In this document: one piece after another, positions 23,561 through 35,669 of the stretch
Layout of the letters: the number at the start of each line of letters is the position of its first letter
Numbering within the stretch: the stretch's first letter is position 1
Assembly: GCA_030762175.1 (NCBI GenBank)
Contig: CM060842.1
Location: forward strand, 50,870,501-50,934,500
Length of the DNA: 64,000 bases
Direction: 5' to 3'
DNA from: Metallyticus violacea
Taxonomy: Eukaryota; Arthropoda; Insecta; Mantodea; Metallyticidae
Notes under the pieces: model-generated
The model's database searches: none
What the model was told of the DNA's origin: nothing
Seen by the model: the letters and a program-made list of their open reading frames with translations, nothing else
Translations under genes and position numbers: made by a program

Positions 23561-24150
23561 GAGGTTAAACGCTGCATGTCGTTAGAAGTGAAATGATCGC
23601 AAAAGTGTCATAAATCCACACACTGCCTTTCTTGTTATTCTTGTTATCAGCAAAGCCCGGATTTTCATTACCTAAAAGGTTTTTAAAATTATCTATAAAA
23701 TGACAGAAAAAATGCAATAAAATGACAAAAACTTTAAATCTGGTCCAAATATTTGAACGAAAATGCCATTTTCGTCATTGACATAGTATGTACACAATTT
23801 ATGGCTTACAATGAATTGCAAACAATTTTTAAATGACATCATTTTGTACTAGAATGAAAACAATTTGTAATTAATAACAATTAAGAGATGTATAATGAAC
23901 TGTCCAATGATTTATAACATTTTAATCCTTCTTTTTACAGACAAAATTAATTGATTAAAATTGTACATATGTAAGCTGCCATTGTGAGAATGCTTTACGA
24001 ACCCTAAGTTGCCTTCTCATTATCGGGTAGGAACATTCATGAAAAAACTTGTGGATTTATCTACGTGTACGGTGTACAGGCTTCAATTCTTTTTATCATT
24101 CCGCAATATGCCAATGCTTACGTACTTGGAATGTCGACTGTCGGCTAGTA
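23560..24150. other. Unassigned AT-rich DNA
   Basis: No gene, repeat or element recognised. A segment near 23645-23670 loosely resembles the reverse complement of 26710-26740, which may be a weak shared repeat. Confidence 0.4.
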
Positions 24151-24299
24151 CGTTCTTGTACAAGGAATAGGATGTTACATATCCTCTTTTTTAAATCTTT
24201 GTCAGGGATACGAGTGAATCTTTTAACAATCATGAAATGGCCTTCTTTTTGTAACTAGTAGGCACGCCTTGACGCTTTTTTAAATTAATTTAATTGTAC

Positions 24300-25420
24300 A
24301 TGTAACAACTTAAACGAAATGCAATATTTGTTCAAAGTTAGCTAGTAAATCGAGAGATCGAAGCGAATTAAGGTGCGAATGTAGGTGTGAGAGGCATTCA
24401 AAAATTTTAGAAAGTGTCTCCTTAAAGTCCAAGCTAAGGACTGAATTAGAAAAGCTACCCTCACAATCCTCTCTCTCCATCTCTCTCCACATAAATTTAC
24501 AGACAGTGTAACCACTTAACAAAAGTAATATAGCACTCGGACAGAGATATTGTCAACAAAGCTGAATTTATAGCTTGAGCAGGACCCTGCACTCGTTTAA
24601 AATATTTTTCAACAATGTTTAATATCTCATTCGAGGAAACAATCAGAAGTCGCGAGATGCAAGGTCAGGGCTGAAGGATGAATGGTTAAGCAACTGGACT
24701 TTGGCAACTTCCATTTTCCCCAAATTTGCAGCTGTGAACAGACCCATTGTAGTTCAAAATCAACAGCCCTTAAGTTCCTATCTTTGGAAGCCGCCACCTT
24801 AGTTCTTCAAATAACAGGTCCAAAATATAAGTGCCATAGTATTCTCCATTCATTGTTATTCCTTCTAGCAAACAGTCAATTACTAATGATCCTTCTTAGT
24901 TGAAGAAAACAGTAAACATTCGCTTCCGAGAACGAAAATCTGGTCTTGGGTCATTCACATTTACCCACAATCAGTTCTGAGCTTTAATTGGGATGGTATT
25001 AATAAAAGTAACTTTCCTCTCCAGTGCACATATCTGTCAAACATTTAGGTTCATTTTGTGGAAACATGCTCAGCAGTTTCCTTGCACATTCCTTTCTCCT
25101 CTTCTTCTCTTCATTGGTGGGAACGTGAAACCCATTTTGCACACATTTTTTGCAGCTTTAAATATTCATGGAGTATACTGTCAATGCTGCCAACTTACAT
25201 ACCTACTTCAATACTTAGCATTTCAACAGTAATATGTCGATTTTCCTATATCAAGTTCCTTACTCTGAATTGTTTCCTCATTCACAGAATCCCGAAACTG
25301 ATCAGAGCAAGGGTTCTCTTTCAAAGTCTCTTTCCCTCCTTCAAATGATCGAATATTCTTGCAGTAGTATCAAATGAACTCACTTGATCACCATGAACAG
25401 CTATCAAATCCGTGTGGATT
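24300..25420 (-). pseudogene. Mariner-type transposase, near full length but decayed
   Basis: Minus-strand fragments follow the mariner order across several frames. First is NEEKKRRKECARKLLSMFPQ (before the first catalytic Asp). Then come DPRPDFRSRKRMFTVFF, EGSLVIDCLLEGITMNGEYY, LLFEELRWRLPK and a degraded LLILNYNGSVHS (HDNAPAHTS position). SFSPDLASRDF and LFPRMRY (last Asp block) and finally VKWLHCL and IYVERDGE (C-terminal block) complete it. Many stops and frameshifts are present. A possible right terminal repeat (TGCAAAACTTTTTGAATACC) lies at about 25632-25655, with a weak partner near 24158. No target duplication was confirmed. Confidence 0.7.
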
Positions 25421-25679
25421 TTTTCCTCTGTCTTTCATTTAACTTATAGAGTGTGAACATGTTGAATCTAAAGTTTTCTTTACAAATATTCATGATTTTT
25501 CACCAGATATTGACACGGAACTAAACTCAACAGAGTGTACGACAGTGACTATACAAGTTTAAACTTGCACTTTGATAGCTTAAGGTCCATCATTTGTGTG
25601 GACACAATTGTCCAACAATGCATAGGCCGGTTGCAAAACTTTTTGAATACCCCTTGTAGTTTCTTCGGAGCATTCTCTC

Positions 25680-28280
25680 TGCTTTGCTTACACGTGCGGA
25701 ATGTTATCTTGTTTTTTTTTTCGACCTCTTGATTCTAAAGTTAATTGGATATTACATTTATGATTCAAACTGCCAAAACGTCAATGTTACTTCGACTATG
25801 TCCTAGCCAGCAAACATCCTGTGTTAAGAAAAGGAAGAAATTAATTTGACGTTGAATTTAAAATTTATAACGTAATACTTCTGAAACACACTATAAAGTA
25901 ACAATATGTTCACATTTCGCGCTGCCCTTTTGTTTTTTTACAATTTAATATCTATCATTACATTTTCCTTGGCTTTCATACGTAGCTACTAGTAAAATCA
26001 TTATTTTTATAATAATTATTTTATATAAAAATATATAATATAAATCTAAATCTAAACGCATATTTTGTGTTCTCTTTTTTGAACAATGTCTCCCTTTTTA
26101 AAGCATATTGCTCTGTTTTTAACAACATGAATATCGTCACCCTAATACTGAACAACCTGCAGATGCAATGGAAGCATACTAAATCACAGAATGAAAGTTT
26201 CTCTTCAATGGCAGTCATGTTAAAATCTTCCTCCTTCAACGCGCCAGTGAAGGAGCATACTAATTTATAGCCTGAATTCTTGTAGAACAGTTTCAATTTT
26301 CCGGATAACAATAGACCAATATCACCAGAAACATTTTTGACGTATCTTAGATTGTTTTAACTACATCCAGATTTACTTTATCTCTCAGATAGACAGTGAA
26401 TTGTGACATGTCTTATGTTTAGTTTGCATGCTTATTTAAAATTCCAATAATATTGCATAAATGCATGAAAATTCCTATATAATGACGAAAAAATAACATA
26501 CCGACTTAATAATAATAATAAAGATGAGAAATAAATTCCCCAAAAATGGCAAAATAATGACTCAAAATTGATAAAAAGGATCCAAAATGAAAATTCGTAT
26601 AAAAACAAAAAGAGAGCTAAACAATTAGCATTTCTATAATCTGGGGGAGATGTTCGGGATTTGTGTACAAATGAACCTGTCTATGATGCACCAGTTAAAA
26701 GATAGCCTATCATCAAAATCCAGACCCTGGTTATCAGCAACAGAGTTAGAGCGCGAATGCACTTGTATTACGCTGCCATAAGAGGATATTGGTAGCGACA
26801 CACAAAGTAAATGTCAGAATTTATTTACAGGCCCACAATTCTTTTCCTCTTATCCTGTATCTACTTTTACGTAACCTATACGCTCTGTTTTTAGTATTAT
26901 TACTTGCATGTGCGTCCAGCTACTACAGTAGATTCTGTTGCCGTCTGACACTTTATCATCAGGCGAGAGTTCCATAAAGACGAACTCTATTACTCCAATT
27001 GAGGCCGATGATGCAAATCAGTAACTAGCAGAAGACACCCAGGGTTATAAACACTCTAAGCGACGATCCGTACACAGGGTATAAATATTACGTTGGTATG
27101 GAAGTAAATCTTCCACTTTTTTTCTTTTAAATTTGTGTTGTGAATTTTCCTGGATGATCACCCAATGTTTTTAATTTCACCATACGGAGCAGCAATGCAT
27201 TGTCGTATGAGTTCAGCAGAAGGGCAGTTCAAAATGGCGAATCTTTCTAATATTTATGCAAGACGAGCCTGTAATGGAAGTCTTCACTGAGGAAGAAGCC
27301 AAGACTTGAAAATGTCGTGCATGGAGGCTATACTATTGTCACCAGAACAACCAGGCAATCGAATGTTTACGATTCTTGAAGCGACAGTGATATAATCCGG
27401 GAAAGTAAAAACCTTTTATCATACTGCGACTACAGTTAGTCAGCTGTTTATTTGTGCTATGTTTATATGATACGCATGAGAAACGAGGTGCATCAGAGCT
27501 CGCTCAGGAAAAACAAGGTTGTCACATCTCTGCAATACATTTCAGTACATATTTAGTGATAATAGAGATCGGGTGTGAATGTGAAAGTGAAACATTTATT
27601 TATTCTAATTTTAATTAATTAAGACTCCCTCAGATATTCTTAATAACATGACAAAAAAAAAAAAAAAAAAGAACTAGTCATAGATCCGATCTTTGATGTG
27701 TAACAGTGGCAAAGCGTATCACAACTCGCGAACTATGCACTAGAACATTTGTAATACTTCCGGTTTGTTCCGTTGTATGGTTTTTCTCAATTTCTAGATC
27801 ATGTTTTTTTTAAAATATTATAGATTTTGAATGATTTTAGATAAATTTACGATCTTTTTATTTTTAACATTAATCTTTAAACTGCATTTTCAACTCAAAT
27901 ATAATGTTCATAATTTTAAACATATCTTAGTATCTTGTTATAGGTATATTGTTTTTTTAAATTTAAAAATTAAAAAAATTGTAAATAGCTAGTAAATCTA
28001 AAATATTCATAAATCTAAAATATAAAACATTCATAAATATTATTACAGCCGAAGCAAAATACATTTATTTTCCAACGAAACACATAATTTACTCTTATAT
28101 GGAACAATTCAAAGCATTATGGCATGCAGATTGCAATATCACATTTTGGGCAGCAATAAGCGCTACTTTTTCTCTTCCATTTTCAATTTTTGGTTCCTCA
28201 TTTGATGCTTTATTTTGTAAAAATAAATATATTATTTGTATGAATTACTTAAAATATTATTTCACCACATGCCTGAAAAA
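25680..28280. other. Unassigned AT-rich DNA
   Basis: No gene or known element seen. There is an A-run at about 27653-27670. The open frames at 26021-26311 (minus) and 26789-26977 (plus) lack recognisable features. Confidence 0.45.
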
Positions 28281-28487
28281 TTATCGAACGAACATGAAAA
28301 CACAAAACATACACGTTCTTCTTAGTTCATAGTTATCATTAAGTAAATATTCTAATAATGCTTTATAATTACCTTCAGTATCATCTTCAAGATCAAAATC
28401 TTCATTCCATTCTCTTTCTGAACCAGAATGATTAAACAAAATGTTCAGGGTTGCTTTTTCCTTGAGGAGCTTTCTAAACGACGCCAT
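28281..28487 (-). CDS. Unrecognised short acidic reading frame
   Basis: A 68-codon frame with an N-terminal MASFRKLLKEK and an acidic run EDFDLEDDTEG near its middle. A GTAATT after the acidic run could be a splice donor, so it might be a first exon. No partner exon was identified and no family recognised. It could equally be chance or a remnant of a transposon protein. Confidence 0.18.
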   Translation of the reverse strand: MASFRKLLKEKATLNILFNHSGSEREWNEDFDLEDDTEGNYKALLEYLLNDNYELRRTCMFCVFMFVR

Positions 28488-28489
28488 TT

Positions 28490-29930
28490 AGCAATTATAG
28501 AAGAATCTACCTAAGAGAAACGCGACTTAACAGTTAACATTGTTACGCTTCTACAATTGTTCGGTGCTGCGGTCTGCTGAATTGCTGTGCTAATTAAAAC
28601 GTGTAGCAACTCAACAAAGTAGACGAAATGCGTGTACAGAGCAGCTGTAAGTCTCGCTGCGTCGCTCATCAATGGACGTCAGGAATGGCGAGCATACCAC
28701 GTCGTCAGACCGGAAAGTGTTAAAGAACTTGATTACAATAATTTTACATGCGATGGATCCCGAAAATGTTGGCGGAAAGACATTATTAGTTCCGAACTTC
28801 TGAAACAAACAATGGAGAACAGTGCTGCCCAAGAGTCGTATTACCTCTTTCCCAAATTCCCCAAATAATAGTCGCATTTCTTCAAAGTCCTCGTTCGCTG
28901 TATATACGCAGCATTGAACTAGAGACGGACACAGAGATATGATAGGTGTTAGGGATTGTTATATCTTTGGTAGTTCAGTTCGGAACAAAGATTAGGCAAC
29001 TATTTCATGAATCTGAAGGTTTATTGACATATATCGCTAGACTATAGTGCAGTTTATGTGATCAGAGAAGCGTTCAAACAATTGGAGAAAGAAGAATATT
29101 GTCAGTCCAACATTGGCAAGTCACATCATTGTGAAGGTCTTCGGAGATCTTCCTGCGAAGACATTGAATAATGAAATACGTCATGATTAAATGTATGTTG
29201 GTTAGTGGGGAGAACTAGTACAAATACCTCATACGAGCAAGCAAACTTTCCTTTAATTTTCCATTGCAACCTCAGCATTATTATCTCTGCCTGTGCTGCT
29301 ATAAATAAGTCAATAAATGCAACTAAAATACCGCTATTACTTTAGAAGATAGGTGGTAGTAAAGAATTTTACTGGACTAAAATATAGCACCTCATTGTAG
29401 GTAGAACAAATGGTAGAAAATGGTGGTAATTTGTATGTTGTGAAAGTAGTCGGAATACTCCATATAAATGACATAATTCGGAGGTCAGTAAAAAAGTAAA
29501 TTTCCCCATTTCATTACCTCAAAATAAAGATATAAAGTTACATACCTCGCTGCAACCTGCAACAAAGCGGCGATGGGATTACACCCTGTACAACGCACCA
29601 TAATCGCAACACAGTTACAAAATACCGAGGAAGTGGAAAAGAAATACGGAGCCTGTAAACACCCAACTAAGGAAAGATGTGATATCCATCCAATAGATGC
29701 AAAAATGGTGCCATTAATTTGCAGAAGATCGAACGAATACAAATAGTCTGTTGGACAATTGCCGTTAGCAACTTGTTCTCCACCCACCGTTGACTTTAAT
29801 ATGTTTGGGAAAACTGAAAAATAATGTGAGATAGATGATTCTGACTTAATCAAAGATGAAGAGTGACCAGGCTCAACGAACAGAAGGAGTTTCTCTCTTG
29901 TGGTTGTAGAAAAACTAAACTAAGGAATGT
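28490..29930. other. Unassigned DNA
   Basis: No gene or element identified. The 28611-28877 region is open on both strands, and a 122-codon open frame lies at 29485-29853 (minus). Neither shows a recognisable domain. Confidence 0.4.
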
Positions 29931-29939
29931 CTTAGGTCA

Positions 29940-30660
29940 TAGGTTCTGAAACTGTGGTCTTCTAGGCTCTCCTTAGGGATCCATGAAGCATCAATTCTTG
30001 ATTGTATAGTACAAACAGTGAACTAGGAAAAGGCGAAAGATTATACACATTTATGAAAAGTTTTAACTGAGGTAAAATAAATTAGAATCAAATCAAAGGT
30101 TTTCAAATAGGTAAGGAATACATAACGCAGGCAAAACACACATATACAATGCGATCACTGATACTTTCCCGCGGCGGGGCGTTTTTCCTAAGAGCGAACT
30201 CCCGCTCGATTGCAGCTTCATTTATAAACTTTTGTTTATTGTTTTACCCTCACGCTAATCACAGAGATCGGGCTGGTCAGTTATCGAGTGGCGCTGTATT
30301 TCGTCATAAATTCCTGGCAACAGCACGGTCTTTCGGAAGCGAAGTGCATACACTCCAAGAGGAACGCCAGCTCCACATTTTCCCAAACTATCAAAGGCAA
30401 TGAAAGTATCGATGCATTTCGTAACTTACTAACGTGAGAAATATTAAATTATTCTCAGCACATATTTATCTAAAAACAAATACAGAAACTGTGAAGAAAG
30501 CGTATAATCAGAACTCAGTATATAGATTTCTCCTATTGAGCCCGAGATATTAGCACTTTTAAGTGAAATGCAGTATTACTCTCATTCAGGAATTAAAATT
30601 AATGAGTAATATTGTGCCATTATGCAGATTGTTGGTTATTGTAAATATTAATGTTTTAAT
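29940..30660 (+). mobile_element. hAT-like element remnant, copy 1
   Basis: The left end has GGTTCTGAAACTGTGGTCT and AGGGATCCATGAAGCAT, matching the hAT-style start seen at 37155. The right part (about 30370-30610) has ATTTTCCCAAACTATCAAAG, CATTTCGTAACT, ATAGATTTCTCCTATT and TCAGGAATTAAAATTAATGAG, all shared in order with 37425-37640. The hAT dimerisation block, clearer in the second copy, is badly decayed here (FPNYQRQ). The middle is unrelated to copy 2. Confidence 0.5.
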
Positions 30661-30960
30661 GTGACATTATCTTTAAGATATTACCCATTGTGTAAAGATA
30701 CGCTATAATTCAAAATAAAATGAAAAAATAATACATTTATTATTTTTTGTTTGATTATATGTCCAAATTTTGTGAACAAGTACTGAATCACTTTAAGAAA
30801 CATCTGGAATGAAAATGTAAACTTTGAGTTAAATCTTAAGATGCGGTTAAGGGAAGTTTGAGAAAAGTTATAGTAGCAGATTATGTGGGAAAATAAAGCA
30901 GTCCATTGGGTCACTTCGACAGCAATGGACGAACTTAGACATTTTACTTAGAGAAATATC

Positions 30961-31192
30961 TGATTGCTGGTTCAAACTCGATCAAGGTCGATAGAATTTT
31001 TAGAGCGTAAAATCCTATGGCTTCCTTCGGAAGGGAAATAAATCCGTTAGTCTCATGTTGTAGATTTACATCATGTAAAAGTACCTCAAACCTGAAAGAA
31101 GAGGCCTCTGAGCAAATTTACCGGCCTTTTCACGCCCTGAATAGAATGGCACGCTAAGGACCCGAAATGTTAAAGAGTATCTTTAAATAAAA
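30961..31192 (+). mobile_element. SINE-B copy 1 (decayed, head damaged)
   Basis: Matches the SINE-B body: AGAGCGTAAAATCCTATG, GGCTTCCTTCGGAAGGGAA, GATTTACATCATG, CCTCTGAGCAAATTT, TTTCACGCCCTGA and GTTAAAGAGTATCTTTAAAT. The tRNA-like head retains only GGTTCAAACTCGATCAAGG. A mariner element sits directly in its 3' tail (TA at 31193). Confidence 0.8.
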
Positions 31193-31194
31193 TA

Positions 31195-32440
31195 CAAGGG
31201 TTACCTTTTAATTGTTGCAAAATTAAGAAAGAAACAAACAAACTATTTTATTGCTTTTCAAAATATTCGCTTTTAAGATTTATACCCTTTCGCATTCGTT
31301 CAAACCAATTCTGAAACATTTTCTATCTTAAGTTGGTATCTCAAAAACACGGGTTTTAAAGGCTTCAACTTTTGAGGTGATTGAAATCGCTGTCCACTCT
31401 TTTTTTGTTTGACATTCGGGAGCAAAAACAAGTCATTAGGCGATAAATCAGGTGAATACGGTAAATGAGGCTTAATTCGACATTTTTCTCCTTCAAATAA
31501 TAAATTGTTTGAAGTGCTGTGCGAGAGCTGGTAATGCGACATTTTCGTTGTTTTTCCTGATTTCGTCGATACTGCTCACAAACAAATTGTTGTATACCAT
31601 TCAGAATTAATTATTCTCTGATCCTCTAAAGAAATGGTTGCGACATATCCAGTACAACCGAAGAAACAAACGATCATTTTCTTGGAAGTGCTTGGTGAAC
31701 CAACAACTTTTGCGAGATTCGGTTCATCTTGGGGAACACCTAAACAATGTATTATTGCTTAGTTTCCGGCCCATATGAATATGTTCAAGTTTCTTCACCT
31801 GTTACGATGCTGTATATGCATTTTGTAGTTCCTCGGTGAAATTTTTTGAGCATTTCATCACACCAATTAACAAAAGTATGTTCTGAGCTTCGGCCAAATT
31901 ATGAGGAATCCATCGGAAACACATATTTTTCACAGCTAAATGTTCGTGCAAAATCGATAGTACTGCAGTCTTCGATATGCTTAAGGATGCCTCTTTATCA
32001 CGTAATTCACATGCCGATCTTCTTCAATCTTGTTGCGCACAGCATCGATGTTTTTTTTGGAATGACAACCGATTTTGGTTCACCTTCACGACATATCACT
32101 GATAGACGCACGACCACGACGAAATTCTGCAAACCAATTGTAAACAGTTCTTTCTGATAGTGTTTCATTACTAAAAGTTGAGGAAAGCAATTATATGCAT
32201 TGCTTTTGAGTTACATCTTTACTAAAAGCGTAAACAATTCAACCAACGAAAACCATCACGAGTATTTTCCATTATTTTCGGAAACTTTCTTTGTTTAAAC
32301 GCTCATTATAAACAAACTAGTCGGTCGATTTCTAAGCTGCAACTGATTTCACAATAACAAATATCAGCTGTTTTTAAAATAGTAATGACATATCTCAATA
32401 GCGCTATAGTAGTTTGTAGCAACTTAAAAGGTAACCCTTG
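31195..32440 (-). mobile_element. Mariner element, full length with terminal inverted repeats; transposase broken
   Basis: The ends are inverted: CAAGGGTTACCTTTTAATTG at 31195 and the reverse complement of CAAGGGTTACCTTTTAAGTT ending at 32440. TA dinucleotides flank the element on both sides (31193-31194 and 32441-32442), as expected for mariner. Its length of 1246 bp is typical. The minus-strand transposase shows an N-terminal helix-turn-helix (NETLSERTVYNWFAEFRRGR), then INSEWYTTICL, a C-terminal YSPDLSPNDLFLLPNVK with the last catalytic Asp, and FQNWFERMRKGINLKSEYFE at the end. Stops and frameshifts break it, so it could move only if a related transposase acts in trans. The plus-strand open frame at 31846-32157 is a shadow of this gene. 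Confidence 0.9.
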
Positions 32441-32442
32441 TA

Positions 32443-33233
32443 AACCAAACTAGACCCTCAGTGTTGTTTAGCAACGAATTGTTCTAGAGTGCATTTTTAA
32501 GCTTATGTATGCATTTATTTTAATATAAATATTTTTAATTTTTTTCCTTTTTTAAAAAAAATATTTCGAACTATGAACTGATCCAATTAGACCGTGTGTA
32601 ATTTCACAACACTCGCCGCAGTTCCATGCCATAGCCACTCCAATCAGCCGGTATCCTCAGAACATGAAATATTCTGTAAGACCGGATACAGTTGTTCCAT
32701 TTCTTATAATCTAATCAGTTATCATCATTTTGACCACACTTCTCCTTATGATTCAATAAGTGTTTAATGCAATCAGAAATTCAGTCAGATAGTGTTGATT
32801 CCCAATGGAAGCGCCAAATGCAATTACATTCGCTCCGCCGTTATGGGATCCCAACTAATCACACTTAGTCCTATAAACGCCAGAATCAATCAGATTTTAT
32901 TAGGTCCGATATTTCAACTCCGTTTCGATAGGAACCGATTTGATGCGATAGAACTCTAACAGAATGGTACACACAGAACTAAACCTCAAGCATTAAGTTC
33001 ACATCGGGTATCTACTCCCACCTTCGGAAGCAATCGGGTAGTATCCAAAGTGCTTACAAGTTCAATCCCGTCAAACAAGTCTCCAGGCCGCTTATGATGC
33101 AGCTCTTTCTCCGTCATATCTTTTAAGATCCGGTTCTATTCGAGCATGTATCACGCCATCTAATCATATCCGAAACTGTCGGATCACATTCCATCTCAGT
33201 TACAAAGATTCAATCCTATTTACCTCTCAATAA
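32443..33233. other. Unassigned DNA before the mitochondrial insertion
   Basis: No gene or element recognised. The stretch 32830-33200 has more balanced composition than its flanks. I looked for the upstream part of cox1 here and did not find it convincingly. Confidence 0.4.
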
Positions 33234-33309
33234 ATAGATCCGTTGAACGAAATCATAATTTCTCACCATTCGAACATTCGTACAATGAACTAACATTAAA
33301 TGTTATTTA

Positions 33310-33374
33310 TCTATAATGGCAGAAATTAGTGCAATGGATTTAAACTCCATAAATAAAGTATTACTTTTTTTAGA
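33310..33374 (+). pseudogene. trnL2: Mitochondrial tRNA-Leu(UUR) copy within the insertion
   Basis: The start TCTATAATGGCAGAAATTAG and the anticodon arm GATTTAAACTCC (anticodon TAA) match insect mitochondrial tRNA-Leu(UUR). It sits directly between the cox1 and cox2 copies. It is not expected to be functional in the nucleus. Confidence 0.85.
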
Positions 33375-33377
33375 ACC

Positions 33378-33979
33378 ATGGCAATATATGCAACCTTAAC
33401 TTCCAAGATAGAGCTTCACCACTCATAGAACAATTAACATATTTTCATGATTATTCTATATTTATTATTGTTATAGACTTAATAACCGTTAAGGATATAA
33501 TTCTATCTTTAATACTAAATAAAAACATCGATCGTTTGACTGTAGATGACAATATCTTGAAATCCTGTGAACAATCTTTCTCTGCGAATTCCGTATTTAA
33601 TTGAAGAAAACAACCCTATTTTAACTATTAAAACTACTGGACACCAATGATACTGGATTTATGAATTTTCAGATTTTGTAGATATTGAATTTGGTTCATA
33701 TAGGACTCCACAAAATGATTTAGATCAATGTAATATTCGTCTCGTAGAAGTCGACAATCGAACTAGAGTCCTTATACACACTTTAACACGAGTGCTAATT
33801 ACATCAGAAGAGTTAATTTACTCCTGAACAATTCCAAGAATTGGGGTTAAAGCAGATGTAACTCCTGGTCGATTAGACCAAGCCGCCTTTTGGACAAAGT
33901 TCTGAGATCTGCAAGGCAAACCATAGTTTCATACCAATTGCAAGAGAGAATATCAGCTAATACCTTTTTAACTTGAATT
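33378..33979 (+). pseudogene. cox2: Mitochondrial cox2 copy, broken
   Basis: Cytochrome c oxidase subunit 2 is normally a membrane subunit carrying the CuA centre. Read with the invertebrate mitochondrial code, the pieces include the start MATY.QP near 33378, PLMEQLTYFHDYS, TTGHQWYWIYEFSDFVD, GVKADVTPGRLDQAAF and HSFIPIARE. A segment after the second membrane helix is shortened, and there are frameshifts, for example near 33600 and around 33750-33900. It is a dead copy. Confidence 0.92.
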
Positions 33980-33987
33980 TTTAACAG

Positions 33988-34066
33988 TTCTAATTCATCA
34001 CAGGACTGAAATATAAGTATTGGTCTCTTAAATCAAAAATAGCAATTAACAACTATTTCTGATAAA
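33988..34066 (+). pseudogene. trnK: Mitochondrial tRNA-Lys copy
   Basis: Shows GACTGAAA followed by TATTGGTCTCTTAAATCA, the anticodon-arm signature of insect mitochondrial tRNA-Lys (anticodon CTT). It lies straight after the cox2 copy. A degraded tRNA-Asp (about 34066-34122) follows. Confidence 0.75.
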
Positions 34067-34120
34067 TAAATTAGTTAATTCATAATATAAGTATACCATA
34101 TTTAAATAATTAATACTTTT

Positions 34121-34528
34121 ATCCCTCAAAATATGATGAATTTATTTAATAATATTTTATATTAATATTATTACTCCTCAATACAGCAAACTACTACAGT
34201 AATCCCACAAAACTGTTATTTAACACCCCTTTCTTCTGGAATACATTTACACATTTTCATTGATAAATAATAACTAATTTATTTTCTAGACTTTACCCAT
34301 TTTTTTCCATTAACAATAAAACATTAAATTGATTAAGAACTACATTAGGATTTTCATCATCCTCCTATCATTATGGCTGATTCCTTCTCAAAGACAATTG
34401 TTATGAAATACTATTACTAATAAACTTCATAATGAATTCAAGATACTATTAGAAAAAAATCAATAAAGGATCTACGCTTATTTTCATTTCAATATTCTCT
34501 ATCATATTATATAACAATTGTTCCCTTT
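34121..34528 (+). pseudogene. atp8/atp6: Mitochondrial atp8 and 5' part of atp6, broken
   Basis: ATCCCTCAAAATATG at 34121 is an atp8-type start (IPQM). Around 34269 an atp6 start follows (ATAACTAATTTATTTTCT). Later pieces match atp6: AAATTGATTAAGAACT, AAACTTCATAATGAATTCAAG and AAAAAAATCAATAAAGGATC. The copy ends within atp6 near 34528. Stops and indels are present. Confidence 0.82.
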
Positions 34529-34839
34529 GTCCGGAACCAATTGCATCTTGCGCGAAAATATCTGTTACGGCTTTTACACGATGCTTTCCCTCAGCACAAT
34601 TTAATGGTAACAAAAAACAAAAGACATAAATTTAGCTTACCTTATTGCTCAGCGTATATCCTCTCGTTTGCAATAGGTGCGCACCATAAACTGCGCGGGC
34701 TCTTGATATCCTGCAAAAATATTTTGATTACAAGGGTACATTCAATGGTATCAATATTATTACACTTTTCCTCTAAAAACACCGAACAAATAAGAAAAAA
34801 TTGGGCAAAATACAAACTGTTAGTAGGTTACTCAACATT

Positions 34840-34922
34840 TCCCACTAGTAGCGATATGTGACGGAGCGTTGTCCTGTAGGAAATAAGATACGCGCTCCTT
34901 CTTTCTCTTATTAATCATGGTG
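34840..34922 (-). pseudogene. Tc1/mariner-type transposase fragment (second Asp block)
   Basis: The minus strand reads YFLQDNAPSHIATSGK, matching the HDNAPAH block with the second catalytic Asp of Tc1/mariner transposases. No other part of the protein was recognised nearby. It is a short relic. Confidence 0.55.
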
Positions 34923-34989
34923 GATTTCTCTATGTCCTTAAGGAGAATTGAGAAGTCATCCGAACTTATTATAAGGAAATCTTAGTGTA

Positions 34990-35665
34990 CAAAGCATCTC
35001 CCACATTTCATGAAGACAACTAAAATTTCACCCGCATAAATATAATCTTTGTTTTCTTTGCCTTCGGGTGAAGTTTTTCACGTTTCGGATGTAAAACTAA
35101 GCGCCTAAATCCCGTACTTGGTGATAACAAATTAAAACAAAAATTCTTAATAATTAATAAACAAACGGCAAACATCTGTTATTGTTCTAATTCATTAGCT
35201 TGCGTCGAATTAAACGTGTAGACATCTTCTGATTTTTAATGATAGTGTCCATACTACCAAAATATTGAAGCAATATCCGGTATTGTGATGCAACGATCAG
35301 GCTCATAAATTATTGTCAGCATACTCTCTCATCGTTGATGCTCTTGGACATCTCGCAACGTGTCTTCTCATATTTCTGAAGGTTTCAGTGGCTGAAACTG
35401 TAAGACTAAGCATACCCAAAATTACCGTGCTGGCTTGTGTGTGTTAATTTTTAACGAGGAATTGAAATCTTTCATTATTTGAACAAGTGCGTTATCTATG
35501 ACGTAGATAGCCCATTACCACTAATACTCGAACACTCAGCCTGCCTTGCGCAAGAGTAGTGGTGTTTTTCCATATCACTGTCTGGGAGAAGTGAAGGGGG
35601 TCTTCCATGGATTTTTCGTTACTGTGCAGGCTAACGTTGGTCTCAAGCATTTTAATCCCTCTTCT
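34990..35665. other. Unassigned AT-rich DNA
   Basis: No gene, RNA or known element seen. Confidence 0.45.
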
Positions 35666-35669
35666 GGGA

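Larger units (their letters stand above)
33234..34528 (+). pseudogene. Nuclear mitochondrial insertion (cox1 end to atp6 start)
   Basis: A contiguous, degraded copy of about 1.3 kb of mitochondrial DNA. The last ~70 bp of cox1 (GAACATTCGTACAATGAACT encodes the EHSYNEL tail) are followed by tRNA-Leu(UUR), cox2, tRNA-Lys, tRNA-Asp, atp8 and the first part of atp6, all on the plus strand. This is the ancestral insect/crustacean order. Frameshifts and deletions show that it is a nuclear relic rather than real mitochondrial DNA. Its borders are approximate. Confidence 0.93.

Noticed and set aside
29485..29853. 122-codon minus-strand frame
   Set aside because: Cys- and Phe-rich without any family resemblance; probably chance.
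31846..32157. 103-codon plus-strand reading frame
   Set aside because: It is antisense to the mariner transposase, whose motifs read on the minus strand.
33310..34528. Real mitochondrial genome segment (contamination or chimeric assembly)
   Set aside because: Frameshifts, a shortened cox2 and strong divergence fit a nuclear relic; it is flanked by nuclear-type DNA.
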